Assembly (NCBI RefSeq): GCF_964022235.1
Contig: NZ_CAXHZL010000007.1
Location: 1 to 64,000, forward strand
Length of the DNA stretch: 64,000 nt
Direction: 5' to 3'
From: Limimaricola sp964022235
Lineage (GTDB): Bacteria; Pseudomonadota; Alphaproteobacteria; Rhodobacterales; Rhodobacteraceae
Shown: positions 9,224 through 19,209 of the stretch, one piece after another
How the letters are laid out: every line of letters starts with the position of its first letter
Numbering within the stretch: position 1 is the stretch's first letter
Program-made: the position numbers and the translations under genes
Notes under the pieces: generated by a model
The model's input: the letters and a program-made list of their open reading frames with translations, nothing else
Database searches by the model: none
What the model was told of the DNA's origin: nothing

Positions 9224-9733
9224 TCAGGCGGCCTTGACGGAGATGCGCTTGACGCGCGCTTGTGCCTCGGTGGTCTTGGGCAGGCCGACCTTGAGTACGC
9301 CTCTCTCGAAGCGCGCTTCGGCCTTGTCCGCATCGACCCCCGGCGGCAGCGGGATGGTGCGCGCGAAGGCACCGTAGGAGCGCTCGGACAAGTAGACGCC
9401 GCGGCGCTTTTCCTCGTGCTCGATCTTCTTCTCGCCGCGGATCGTCATCACGTCGCCAGAGAGCGAGATGTCGATATCCTCGACGTTCATGCCGGGCAGT
9501 TCCACCGCCACCTCGATGCCGTCATCGGTCTCGGTGACGTCAGCGCTGGGGCCGAACAGCGAGATCGGGCCGCGCGGGCCGCTGCGACCATTCTCGACCT
9601 TGTGCCAGAATTCCTCGAAGACGTGGTTGATGTCGCGTTGGAGCATGGCGAGAGGGCTTGTCGTGCCGCCCGCTCCGTTCGCGGGGGTCCTGGTCTTTTC
9701 ACGACCCCACGGGATGAGATCGCTGATCTGCAT
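9224..9733 (-). CDS. Hsp20/alpha-crystallin small heat-shock protein (1)
   Basis: A 169-residue ATP-independent holdase. The alpha-crystallin domain covers about residues 60-150, with ADVTETDDGIEVAVELPGM at its start and the conserved closing strand ARFERGVLKVGLPK. A longer N-terminal arm (about 60 residues, including INHVFEEFWHKVE) is typical of oligomer-forming class members, and the tail carries basic residues (RVKRISVK). It is one of three different hsp20 genes in a row, each with its own Shine-Dalgarno, and is followed by degP. Confidence 0.93.
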   Translation of the reverse strand: MQISDLIPWGREKTRTPANGAGGTTSPLAMLQRDINHVFEEFWHKVENGRSGPRGPISLFGPSADVTETDDGIEVAVELPGMNVEDIDISLSGDVMTIRGEKKIEHEEKRRGVYLSERSYGAFARTIPLPPGVDADKAEARFERGVLKVGLPKTTEAQARVKRISVKAA

Positions 9734-9766
9734 GTCGTGTTTCCTCCTTTGGCTGCGGCCAGGGCG

Positions 9767-10162
9767 TCAGTTCGCCCTGACCTTGATTTTCTTCGGCTTG
9801 GCCTCTGGCGCGCGCGGCAGTTCGAGCCGCAGCACGCCATGCTTAAAATCGGCCTTGATCTTCGACTGGTCGACCTCGTCCGACAGGGTGAAAACGCGGA
9901 CGTAGTCGCCGATCCGATACTCGGCCGACAGTTGGCGGTAGCCCTCGGGGACATGCGGGCGCACCTTGCCTTGAAGCGTCAGCACATGACGCTCGAGCGT
10001 CACGTCGACATCATCGGGCGCGACGCCCGGCATGTCGGCCATGATCACGGTGGTGCCGCCGGTTTCGAGAATGTCGACCGCGGGGGTGAAGTTCATCGCC
10101 ATGCGGTCCTTGCCGGTTTCGGCCACGTCGCGTCCGTCCTGACGCGCAACTTCCTGTGCCAT
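9767..10162 (-). CDS. Hsp20/alpha-crystallin small heat-shock protein (2)
   Basis: A compact 131-residue small heat-shock protein, almost only the alpha-crystallin domain: FTPAVDILETGGTTVIMADMPG at the start and ADFKHGVLRLELPRAPEAKPKKIKV at the end. The very short N-terminal arm suggests smaller oligomers than its neighbour. It starts 23 bases after the preceding hsp20 gene and has a clear AGGAGG upstream of its ATG. The sequence differs clearly from the other two copies, so the three are old paralogues, not recent duplicates. Confidence 0.93.
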   Translation of the reverse strand: MAQEVARQDGRDVAETGKDRMAMNFTPAVDILETGGTTVIMADMPGVAPDDVDVTLERHVLTLQGKVRPHVPEGYRQLSAEYRIGDYVRVFTLSDEVDQSKIKADFKHGVLRLELPRAPEAKPKKIKVRAN

Positions 10163-10185
10163 GATCTCCTCCTTTCTCCTGAATC

Positions 10186-10626
10186 TCAGGATGTCTTGAT
10201 CTCAATGCGCTTGGGCTTGTCCTCTTCGGGGCGCTGCATCTCGACCGTCAGTACACCGTCCTTGAAACGGGCCTCGACCCGGTCAGGGGCGATGCGGAAC
10301 GGTAGCTCGATGCTGCGCGAGAAGCGGCCTTGCGGGCGCTCGCGGCGGTGCCAGGTCGCGTCCTCGCCAACCTGTGGCTCGGCATAGTGGCCCGACAGCG
10401 TGACGATGCCGTCCTTCACGGTGAGTTCGATATCGTCCTGCGAGAGCCCTGGAAGCTCGGCGGTCAGCACAATGCTGTCCTGCCCGGCCCAGAAGTTGAT
10501 CGCGGGCTGGCTGTCGCGCGGCGCGGTGCCAAACCCGTCGAACATGCGGTTCATGTCGCGCTGCATCCGCCGCATGTCGGAAAAGGGGTCCGGCATGCCA
10601 TAGGGCGCAAAGGATGTCTGAAGCAT
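10186..10626 (-). CDS. Hsp20/alpha-crystallin small heat-shock protein (3), first gene of the stress operon
   Basis: A 146-residue small heat-shock protein beginning MLQTSFAPYGMPDPFSD, with an arm containing MRRMQRDMNRMFDGF and an alpha-crystallin domain from about residue 40 (INFWAGQDSIVLTAELPG) to ARFKDGVLTVEMQRPEEDKPK. The ATG at 10626 has a strong AAAGGAGG upstream; the open frame extends much further on this strand but that extension is only the antisense of ftsH. It is the promoter-proximal gene of the run hsp20-hsp20-hsp20-degP-grpE-htpX-cbpA and faces away from ftsH across a 354-base region. Confidence 0.93.
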   Translation of the reverse strand: MLQTSFAPYGMPDPFSDMRRMQRDMNRMFDGFGTAPRDSQPAINFWAGQDSIVLTAELPGLSQDDIELTVKDGIVTLSGHYAEPQVGEDATWHRRERPQGRFSRSIELPFRIAPDRVEARFKDGVLTVEMQRPEEDKPKRIEIKTS

Positions 10627-10671
10627 TGGTGTCCTCCTTTCCTCGTGACGTCCATCTGTCGGATCGCGGGG

Positions 10672-10701
10672 CCGCGGCGGCACACACCGCGGCGGCACAC
10701 G
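10672..10701 (+). repeat. tandem 15-bp direct repeat upstream of the hsp20 operon
   Basis: The unit CCGCGGCGGCACACR occurs twice head to tail (10672-10686 and 10687-10701), 45-75 bases upstream of the first hsp20 start on its promoter side. It could be a regulator-binding repeat or simply replication slippage in GC-rich DNA. No known binding motif matches. Confidence 0.55.
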
Positions 10702-10910
10702 ATCGATCAATGCGAGGATGTCCCGGAAAGGCAGGTTGCAGGGCAGAGCACTGCTGTCGGCCGGCGCGCCGCATCGGCGCTGCCGCCGGATCGGCAGCCG
10801 ATGGGAGGGCCGCGATACGCCGGTCCTCCGTCTCTCCACTACCCGGGGACCCGCCTCCGGCATCCCCGAGCCGGATGTGGGAATCCTGAAATAGGCTGTC
10901 AAGACCGGAT

Positions 10911-10939
10911 CTGGAAATTTGGCAGGCGACGGCCCACAT
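10911..10939 (+). promoter_or_regulatory. possible sigma-32 (RpoH) promoter for ftsH
   Basis: CTGGAAA at 10911-10917 and CCCACAT at 10933-10939, separated by 15 bases, resemble the heat-shock consensus CTTGAAA / CCCCATnT. The implied transcript would start about 35 bases before the ftsH ATG, after which GGAGGAG serves as the ribosome site. There are mismatches in both boxes, so this is a candidate only. The 10627-10980 gap must hold divergent promoters for both ftsH and the hsp20 operon; I found no equally good match facing hsp20. Confidence 0.4.
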
Positions 10940-10980
10940 CCGGGGCGAATGCAGACTCTGGTCAAAGAAAGGAGGAGACG

Positions 10981-12816
<1,836 letters not shown>

Positions 12817-13374
12817 TCAGGCAGCCGCGGTGTCGAGGCGCGAAGGCGGGCCGATCCGGCCCGCCCAGAGCGGCGGCGGATCGCTGGCCGGAAAGTTGCC
12901 GATCAGCGCTTCATCGAGCGGCTCGAACTTGGCCCGAGTATCATCGCCTCGTGCCAAAGGGCCTGGCTCGGATCTCGGCTTATGCTTGCTGGCGAAACGA
13001 TCTGCGCAACTCTTCATGACCGGTTCGCGGTCCTGCGCGGGCAGCACGATCGGTTGCCAGCCGCGTTGCTTACAATAACGAAGCCCCGTTTCGCGGTCCG
13101 GAAACCGCAACTCGATCTGGCGGTCCGGATCGGTATCGCTGATCCAGCCCATTAGCGGCTCGCGCTCCTGAGGGTTGTGCGGTTCGACGCGGAGAACCCA
13201 CTGACGCGGCACCGGTCCGGATTGGGTCGGCGTGCCGGATGGCCGGTATAGAATGACAACGGGCGCGTCATGGGGCGTAGAAGTCTCGGGCGCACCGCGT
13301 TCTTCGGCATCAGTAGTGACCTGGCTTCGCAGCGACATCTGCGCAAGCGGTAAAAGATGGGATGTCCTTTCCAT
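12817..13374 (-). CDS. NDUFS4-like (complex I accessory subunit domain) stress-island protein
   Basis: A 185-residue protein whose centre (about residues 40-110) resembles the ETC complex I NDUFS4/18-kDa domain: VILYRPSGTPTQSG, RQWVLRVEPHNP, PLMGWISDTDPDRQ and the closing FPDRETGLRYCKQRGW. The tail contains DEALIGNFPASDPPPLW, a short motif common in alphaproteobacterial stress proteins. A true complex I subunit would be near nuo genes, so here it may protect or modify respiration under stress; that is inference. The start at 13374 is chosen because GGAGGG sits five bases upstream; an ATG at 13386 is the alternative. Convergent with ftsH, with adjoining stop codons. Confidence 0.7.
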   Translation of the reverse strand: MERTSHLLPLAQMSLRSQVTTDAEERGAPETSTPHDAPVVILYRPSGTPTQSGPVPRQWVLRVEPHNPQEREPLMGWISDTDPDRQIELRFPDRETGLRYCKQRGWQPIVLPAQDREPVMKSCADRFASKHKPRSEPGPLARGDDTRAKFEPLDEALIGNFPASDPPPLWAGRIGPPSRLDTAAA

Positions 13375-13641
13375 GCTTCCCTCCATGCTCGAATGGATGC
13401 TTCGGCCCGTATATAAGGCGTGAGTGGGGGTATCGCGAAGACGTCCGAAACCCCGTGGTTTTTAATTATAGCGACCAGTGTCGTCGGTGTCGGATGACTT
13501 CTGATCGATGCCGTGTCTGAACCTGCGCTGCACCGAGCATCAGCTTTCGGCAAGGCCTGCCAGAAACGGACGCCCCCGGTTCTCAGACATGGACACCCGG
13601 GCGACACTCCCGCGGGCAGATCGGTATTCTTTACGCTGTCA

Positions 13642-14469
13642 CTACGGTCGGTGCGTCGGGGCATCCCCGGACAGAAACGCGACAACCGCCTCGACGAAGG
13701 CGTCCGGTGCGGTGTTCATCGCCTCGTGCCCTTCACCGTCGAACTGCCTGTGGCGGACATTCGCGAGAACATCTGCGAGCTCGACCGTAACGAACATCTC
13801 CGGCGGCGTTTCGGATCCGGTCAGCAGCAGCACGGGCATGCGAAGCGCGCCGTACCGGCTTGTGTCGAACTCGTGTCGGCTCAGCGCAAAGACATCCTGC
13901 ACGGAGGCTTGGGCGTCTTTCACGATGTGCTGCCAGTCGCTCGACGCCATCAGGCTTCCGAGGATGTCGTGCGGCAGTTCGAATACGCCTTCGTAGAAGG
14001 CCCTCGCCACGCCCAGCCAGTCCTGCGCCTCGGCAGCCTCGCGCATCCGCTCGAGCACGATCGGCTGCGGTCCCTCCGGGCGGGGCGGCTCGTAGAGGAT
14101 GAGCTTGCGGACCCGGCCGGGGCAGAGCAATGCCCCGGCCAGCGCAACTTGCGCGCCGTAGGAATGGCCGAGCAGGAAGGCCGGCTCATCGATCCTCTCG
14201 AGCAACGCTTCGACATCCTTGGCCTCGTCTTCGACCTCATGGCCCTTTGTGGCCTCGCTCTCTCCACGGCCCCGCCGGGCGAGGGCGTAGAGGGTGAAGT
14301 GTTTCGCAAGGCGCGGCCGGGCTTGAAACCAGTTCGAGCGGTGGTCGCTGAAGCTTCCATGCACGAGCACCAGCGGAGGACCCGATCCTTCGACTTCGTA
14401 GGACAGGGTCGCACCTGTAGGGGAGGTATAGGTTTCCATTGCGGGTGAAGCGGTGTCATTGCCGGGCAT
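13642..14469 (-). CDS. alpha/beta hydrolase
   Basis: A 275-residue alpha/beta-hydrolase-fold enzyme. It shows the oxyanion-loop motif LVLVHGSFSDHRSNW, the nucleophile elbow GHSYGAQ (serine at about residue 110), and a late histidine in FDGEGHEAMN; the acid is probably in LLLTGSETPPEM. It could be an esterase, lipase or epoxide-hydrolase-like enzyme; substrate unknown. No signal peptide, so cytoplasmic. The ATG at 14469 has GGGAGGA at proper spacing. It is divergent from yciF across about 170 bases and probably belongs to the stress-associated block. Confidence 0.8.
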   Translation of the reverse strand: MPGNDTASPAMETYTSPTGATLSYEVEGSGPPLVLVHGSFSDHRSNWFQARPRLAKHFTLYALARRGRGESEATKGHEVEDEAKDVEALLERIDEPAFLLGHSYGAQVALAGALLCPGRVRKLILYEPPRPEGPQPIVLERMREAAEAQDWLGVARAFYEGVFELPHDILGSLMASSDWQHIVKDAQASVQDVFALSRHEFDTSRYGALRMPVLLLTGSETPPEMFVTVELADVLANVRHRQFDGEGHEAMNTAPDAFVEAVVAFLSGDAPTHRP

Positions 14470-14568
14470 CGGTGGTCCTCCCATGGCTGCGCAGTCGATG
14501 AACCATATAGCGGACCGGGCTCGCCCATCCATGATTGCGCTGATTGCCGCTTCTGGTCTTGGACGCAG

Positions 14569-14594
14569 GGAACGTAGGGGCGCAGCTGCTCGTT
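14569..14594 (+). promoter_or_regulatory. EcfG-type general-stress promoter for yciF
   Basis: GGAAC at 14569-14573, exactly 17 bases of spacer, then CGTT at 14591-14594. This is an exact match to the alphaproteobacterial EcfG consensus (GGAAC, 16-17 bases, CGTT). It lies about 45 bases upstream of the yciF start and points toward it, a normal promoter distance. Confidence 0.75.
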
Positions 14595-14638
14595 TCTGGG
14601 CATCGCGGGCATGGTGCCCGCCAGTGATGAGGCTCATC

Positions 14639-15139
14639 ATGAAGACGCTGAACGACGCTTTCGAGCATACGCTCCAAGACATCTATTACGCCGAGAATGC
14701 ACTGACGAAGGCGCTGCCGAAAATGGCCAAGGCCGCAGGCGATGCCCATCTTCAGGAGGCCCTGAAGGCGCACCTGACCGAGACCAAGGAGCAGATCAAA
14801 CTGCTCGATCAGGTCTTCAAGGCCATCGGCAAGAAGGCCGAGGGCGAAAAGTGCGATGCCATCGAAGGGCTGATCAAGGAGGCCGAGGGCATCATCGAGG
14901 AGGCCGAGGGCAATGCCCTCGATGCGATGCTTATCGGTGCGGCTCAGGCCGTCGAGCACTACGAGATCGCCCGCTACGGCACGCTACGCGAATGGGCGCG
15001 GCAGCTCGGGCAGGACGAGGCCCATGATCTTCTGACGCAGATCCTCGACCAGGAAAAGGCAACGAATGCCAAGCTGACCGCACTCGCAGTTGGCGAAATC
15101 AATGCCGCGAAGACGCGGAAAACGACCGCCAAGGCCTGA
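14639..15139 (+). CDS. yciF: YciE/YciF-type ferritin-like protein (DUF892)
   Basis: A 166-residue four-helix protein of the DUF892 ferritin-like family, a general-stress protein in many bacteria with a possible di-metal site. The conserved start is MKTLNDAFEHTLQDIYYAENAL, and metal-ligand-type glutamates and histidine occur in YYAENAL, HLTETKEQ, AVEHYEIARYGTL and ILDQEKATNAKL. The C terminus is lysine-rich. The ATG at 14639 matches the family start; an in-frame ATG at 14627 is possible. An exact EcfG promoter precedes the gene and a strong hairpin follows it, so it is probably a monocistronic unit of the general stress response. Confidence 0.9.
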   Translation: MKTLNDAFEHTLQDIYYAENALTKALPKMAKAAGDAHLQEALKAHLTETKEQIKLLDQVFKAIGKKAEGEKCDAIEGLIKEAEGIIEEAEGNALDAMLIGAAQAVEHYEIARYGTLREWARQLGQDEAHDLLTQILDQEKATNAKLTALAVGEINAAKTRKTTAKA

Positions 15140-15168
15140 TAGATATCGGTGGCCAGCGAACCATGCAC

Positions 15169-15196
15169 GCGCTCTCGCAGGGAACTGTGAGAGCGC
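15169..15196 (+). terminator. hairpin terminator after yciF
   Basis: Inverted repeat GCGCTCTC / GAGAGCGC (15169-15176 and 15189-15196), with an inner CAG/CTG pair and a GGAA loop, followed by TTTCC. It sits 30 bases past the yciF stop, as expected for an intrinsic terminator, though the T run is short. Confidence 0.65.
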
Positions 15197-15406
15197 TTTC
15201 CATGAGACGCGCCGCGCCCTCAAGCCCAACGGGCTGTTGCTGTCGGTGTTGGTTCGGCAATTCGAATGGGAAGCAGACCTGAAAGCCAAGAGCGACTAAC
15301 GGTCGCTTTGAGCTTTGAGCGCCAAGGCAGGGAAGGCCGGGAAGCAGGCCTTTGCTACCCACGACGCGAAAGCCCGCTCTTTCTTCCGATCGAAACTCAG
15401 AAGGGA

Positions 15407-16957
15407 TCAACTGCCCGCTGCACCCGACTGGATGGTAGCTGGGGCCAGTTCAGTCTGGGCCTCCAGGCGCTCTCGCGGCAGCATTAGCATCACCCGGAAA
15501 CCGGCCTCATCGAGGCACCGTTCAAAGATGCCTCCCAACCGTCCCTCGACCATGTGCTGCATGAGCTTCGTGCCGAATCCGACACGCTCGGGCGTCGGCG
15601 GCGGGGCAGCCAGCGGGACAGCCCGATGTTCGCGCCATTCCAGAACCAGGTTCTCGTGTGACCCATCGAACCGGGCCCTGACGGCGAGACGGCTGTCCTC
15701 GCAGGAGCTGCCATGTTTCAGCGCGTTGGTGGCAAGTTCATTCAGGACCAGTGCCAACGGCATGACGCTGTCCCTGTCGACCGCCATGTCAGGTGCCTCG
15801 ATAGAGATCCTGTCTCGTTCAGGGAGAATGCTGATCGCTTCCTTGATCAGCGCCGGTAAAGCCACGCTCTCGCTGGCGTCCTCAACAGCCATGCGGTTGG
15901 CCTGGCCCACGGCCACGAGGCGCCCCAGGAAGGCCTCGTCCAGCTCATCCTTGGTCCGGGCCTCCCGGGAACAGCTGCGGTAGATCGAGGCCAGCACCGA
16001 GAGGCTGTTGCCCACCCGGTGGCTCATCTCGCGGCGCAGCGTCTCGCGGTGCTCCGCATGTTCCTTGCGGTGAAGCGCGACGCCGATCTGGCTTCCGACT
16101 GTCTGGAGCATCCGCAGAACCTCCTCATCCAGCCGCGCGTGGAGGGTTCCGAAGAACTCGAGCACACCATGTATTTCTCCGCCTTGCCGCACCGGCAAGG
16201 CAACTGCGCGGGTCAACCCGACCTCTTCGAATGCGCTGCGGCGAACGAACTGGCAGGACGCGGGAAGGTCGAAAAGTGCTTGCAGCTGTCCCGATTGCCA
16301 AGCGCGTCCCGGCAGGCCCTCTCCGAGGCCGAACCGAACCACCCTCGTGGCCTCGACCACCGGTTGGAAACGCGGGTCCGCCAAGTGCCAGATGCCGGTA
16401 GGGTGCAGGCGCGCATGGGGGCCTCGCCCGCGCACGACATGGAAATGGCCTGCCTCCATGCCGGATACGGCACAGACACTGTCGAGACAGAACTGAGTGA
16501 ATTCGTCGAGCGAAACGTCTTCCAGAAGCTTTTGCGCGACGGCGAGTAGCGCCTCTCCTTCGCGGGCCCGCAAGTCTTGTGCGCGCCGGGCAGCTTCCTC
16601 TGCGGCCATGCTCCGGATGAAGGCGTAGAAGATCCGCTCGCCGCCACCGCCTGGCATGGGAAAGATCGACAGTTCGATGGGAAACTCGGCACCGTCACGG
16701 TGCAGGGCGGTGATACGGACCCGTTGTTCGAGAACCGGCCCCTCACCCGTGCGATTGTAATGCTCCAAGCCGCGCGCATGGCCTTCGCGATGCTGAGGGG
16801 GCACGATAAGATCCCCCATGGAAGACCCCATCGCGTCTGCGCGAGGCCAGCCGAACATTTCCTCGGCCGCGCCGTTCCAGGCGACGACCAACCCTGCTTC
16901 GTCCATTCCCACCACGGCATCGAGCGCGCGGTCAAAGAGGGACTCCAAGTGCTTCAT
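15407..16957 (-). CDS. PAS-GAF sensor histidine kinase, HWE/HisKA_2 class
   Basis: A 516-residue soluble sensor kinase without membrane segments. A PAS domain (about residues 1-115, LFDRALDAVVGMDEAGLVVAWNG) is followed by a GAF domain (about 135-305) and a short HWE/HisKA_2-type kinase module with the phosphoacceptor segment EMSHRVGNSLSVLASI and the N-box LNELATNALKHG. This class commonly controls the alphaproteobacterial general stress response through PhyR or signals to single-domain receivers. The start at 16957 has GGAGGGG just upstream and is preferred to 16987. A cytoplasmic light, redox or small-molecule signal is plausible but unproven. Confidence 0.87.
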   Translation of the reverse strand: MKHLESLFDRALDAVVGMDEAGLVVAWNGAAEEMFGWPRADAMGSSMGDLIVPPQHREGHARGLEHYNRTGEGPVLEQRVRITALHRDGAEFPIELSIFPMPGGGGERIFYAFIRSMAAEEAARRAQDLRAREGEALLAVAQKLLEDVSLDEFTQFCLDSVCAVSGMEAGHFHVVRGRGPHARLHPTGIWHLADPRFQPVVEATRVVRFGLGEGLPGRAWQSGQLQALFDLPASCQFVRRSAFEEVGLTRAVALPVRQGGEIHGVLEFFGTLHARLDEEVLRMLQTVGSQIGVALHRKEHAEHRETLRREMSHRVGNSLSVLASIYRSCSREARTKDELDEAFLGRLVAVGQANRMAVEDASESVALPALIKEAISILPERDRISIEAPDMAVDRDSVMPLALVLNELATNALKHGSSCEDSRLAVRARFDGSHENLVLEWREHRAVPLAAPPPTPERVGFGTKLMQHMVEGRLGGIFERCLDEAGFRVMLMLPRERLEAQTELAPATIQSGAAGS

Positions 16958-17047
16958 CCAGCCCCTCCAATTCTCAAAGTAGGACAACTATCCGCCAAAT
17001 GAGGCTAAGTCGAGACGAACTGTATGGGTTTGGCTTGTCCCTGCCCG

Positions 17048-17416
17048 TTATCGATCGCGGGCCGCGTCCACATCGCGTATCACAGCATGCAGTTTCACCG
17101 GGCTGAATGGCTTGCCAAGCAGAGCGACCGGAGCGGTGGCAGCGATGTCTGCCTCCGTCAACTCGTGCAGGCTGCCGCTGACGATGATCGAAGGAACGCC
17201 CAGCTCGGCCCGCATGAAAGCCGCAGCCTCCGCGCCGCTTGATGGGCCTGCCAGGTGCAGGTCCACGAGGGCCAGATCCGGCACATATGCGCAGGCCATC
17301 TCGATCGCCGTCACCTTCGTCCCTGCGATGCCTACGACCTCGTATCCCATGTCCATGAGCTGCATTTCGAGGTCGAGCGCGATGAAAACCTCGTCTTCGA
17401 CGATAAGAATGCGCAT
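17048..17416 (-). CDS. single-domain response regulator (receiver only)
   Basis: A 122-residue CheY-like receiver with no output domain. The acidic pocket (VEDE, residues 7-9), phosphoacceptor D52 in LALVDLHL and the lysine K102 in LLGKPF are all present. It begins seven bases after the stop of the HisKA_2 kinase gene and is clearly in its operon. Receivers of this kind serve as phosphate sinks or inhibitors for HWE/HisKA_2 kinases and can compete with PhyR. Confidence 0.9.
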   Translation of the reverse strand: MRILIVEDEVFIALDLEMQLMDMGYEVVGIAGTKVTAIEMACAYVPDLALVDLHLAGPSSGAEAAAFMRAELGVPSIIVSGSLHELTEADIAATAPVALLGKPFSPVKLHAVIRDVDAARDR

Positions 17417-17423
17417 ACCGGGC

Positions 17424-18845
17424 TTAGACCGAAACCGGGAACCGGAGGATGGTGCACCACCCTTCCGACGAACACGGCTGCTCGATCCGGCCACCGATCT
17501 GGCGAGCGGACATCTGGATCAGCCGCTGACCAAGGCCCGAGCCGCGCGACGCTTGGCCTTCGACTGCCTCGGACGAGCCGGTGCCGTCGTCGATGACCGT
17601 CAGCACCAGCTCGCCCGCCTTGGCGTCGCGCGCGAGGCGCACGCGCACGCGTCCTTCCTCCCGCCCATGAAAGGCGTGCTTCAGGGCATTGGTGATCAGC
17701 TCGTTAACGATGATCGAGAGGCTGATGGCCTTGTTCGGGCACAGCCGGATCGGCGTCACGTCGAGGTCGATTGAAATGCCCCGAACGTCGCAGCCAGACG
17801 AGGCGGCGACGTGGTCGCAAAGATCACGCAGCTGCTGGTCGACGGCCACGCTGGTCACATCGCCATCTTGGTAAAGGCTGGCGTGGATGGTGGCGATCGC
17901 ATTGACCCGGGTACTGGCCGAGAGCAGCTTCTCGCGGGTCTCGGGCGAGGCCCGCCCGCTCTCGAGGCTGAGCAGGCTCGCCACCATCTGGAGCGAGTTC
18001 TTGACCCGGTGATTGACCTCGTCGAGCAGCATTTTCTGGTTGGCGAGCGCGGCTTTCAGCTGCTCTTCGTTCTGCCGGAACTCGGTGATGTCGACGACCA
18101 TGCCTACGAGATGCGGCTCGCCGTTCACGGGGCCGAGCAAGATCTCACCCCGCGCCGAGATCCAGCGGACGCTGCCGTCGGGCAGCAGGAGCCGATGCTC
18201 GAGGATTGTCGGCCCGGGCCCACGCTCGGCGGCCGAGAAAAGCTCCATGCGCACGCGCTCACGATCCTCGGGATGAACGCGCTCGAAGAACGGCTCGATC
18301 TCGTCGCCGGCCTCGTCTGGCGCGAACCCGTGCATCGAATCGACGCCGGCGGAGCGGATCAGCTTGCCCGTGACGAGATTAAGGTCCCAGAAGGAAAGGG
18401 ACGCCCCCTCGGCGGCCGTGCGCTCCCGTGCCTCGAGCAGCAACTGCTGCGTCACCTCTGCCGTCACGTCCTCGACCAGCTGAAGGATGCAGGTGACCTC
18501 GCCGTTCTCGGTCACCGGGGAATGCGACAGCCGCCAGTAGCGGGTCTCGAAGCCGCCATCGGGCATGACGATGTCGTGCCGGCCCGGCTCCAGCGCGTCG
18601 GTCTGTCGCGTGTCGACCGCGCGCGCAACCGAGGCGCGGATCGTCGCCTCAAGGTTCGGCGTGTCGGGACGCGGGGGGAACTCGTCGAACAAGGGCCGGT
18701 CGAGCAGCGTGGCCCTGCGTCGCGCAACGGCTTCCTCAAAGGGCGCGTTGACGTCGATGATCAGAAGATCAGTCGACATGATGATCGCCGGCACCGGGAT
18801 CGCGTGCAGGATGGCCCTGCCGGACAGGATGGGAGCGTCGAGCAT
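17424..18845 (-). CDS. double-PAS sensor histidine kinase, HisKA_2 class
   Basis: A 473-residue soluble kinase. Two PAS domains (about residues 8-125 and 140-265; the second has FFERVHPEDRERV and WISARGEILLGPVNGEPHLVGMV) precede the HisKA_2 phosphoacceptor block LLDEVNHRVKNSLQMVASLL and an ATPase domain with IIVNELITNALKHAF and GSGLGQRLI. No transmembrane helices, so it senses an internal signal. It is cotranscribed with the receiver gene directly downstream. Its domain order resembles PAS/LOV-HisKA_2 general-stress kinases, but the flavin-binding LOV motif NCRFLQ is not visible. Confidence 0.88.
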   Translation of the reverse strand: MLDAPILSGRAILHAIPVPAIIMSTDLLIIDVNAPFEEAVARRRATLLDRPLFDEFPPRPDTPNLEATIRASVARAVDTRQTDALEPGRHDIVMPDGGFETRYWRLSHSPVTENGEVTCILQLVEDVTAEVTQQLLLEARERTAAEGASLSFWDLNLVTGKLIRSAGVDSMHGFAPDEAGDEIEPFFERVHPEDRERVRMELFSAAERGPGPTILEHRLLLPDGSVRWISARGEILLGPVNGEPHLVGMVVDITEFRQNEEQLKAALANQKMLLDEVNHRVKNSLQMVASLLSLESGRASPETREKLLSASTRVNAIATIHASLYQDGDVTSVAVDQQLRDLCDHVAASSGCDVRGISIDLDVTPIRLCPNKAISLSIIVNELITNALKHAFHGREEGRVRVRLARDAKAGELVLTVIDDGTGSSEAVEGQASRGSGLGQRLIQMSARQIGGRIEQPCSSEGWCTILRFPVSV

Positions 18846-19209
18846 GATGACCCTTCAAAGCGCAGAACTGACCCGAACCCGGGAGCATCGCCCTATATAA
18901 CGTGTGACTCATAAGGCGGTAGACCTGCCGCGCAACAGGTCTGTCATTTCAGTAAGCCGACGTTCGATGCAACCTAGCCGAGGGGCAACTATGGGCCGGG
19001 AGTGCTCGAGGTTAGGAAGGGCGGGAAGCGGTCATTCGCTGCGGCTTCCAAGAAAGTCCGCTATCGAACATGAGGCATTGATAGTGGCGAATACGCGTGT
19101 CTTTCGGACAACCGCGCCACCGACTGTGGCTGTCCGGAGTAGGCTTTCAACTTGGTTTTCGAAAGGGCCGGCGGCTACAGCCTATGCCGGATCGTGAGAA
19201 AGTTTCCTT
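18846..19209. other. 364-base intergenic region with an inverted repeat
   Basis: No gene seen. It must contain the promoter of the HisKA_2 kinase on the minus strand; a TATATA box lies at about 18892-18897. A perfect 7-bp inverted repeat AGACCTG / CAGGTCT with an 8-base loop is at 18921-18942 and could be a regulator site or a weak terminator. The remaining sequence is unremarkable. Confidence 0.4.

Noticed and set aside
15182..15210. GGAAC as a second EcfG -35 box
   Set aside because: No CGTT at 16-17 bases, and the GGAAC is in the loop of the yciF terminator hairpin.
15090..15299. Short frame after yciF ending KAKSD
   Set aside because: Overlaps yciF, lacks a ribosome site and crosses the terminator; no family match recognised.
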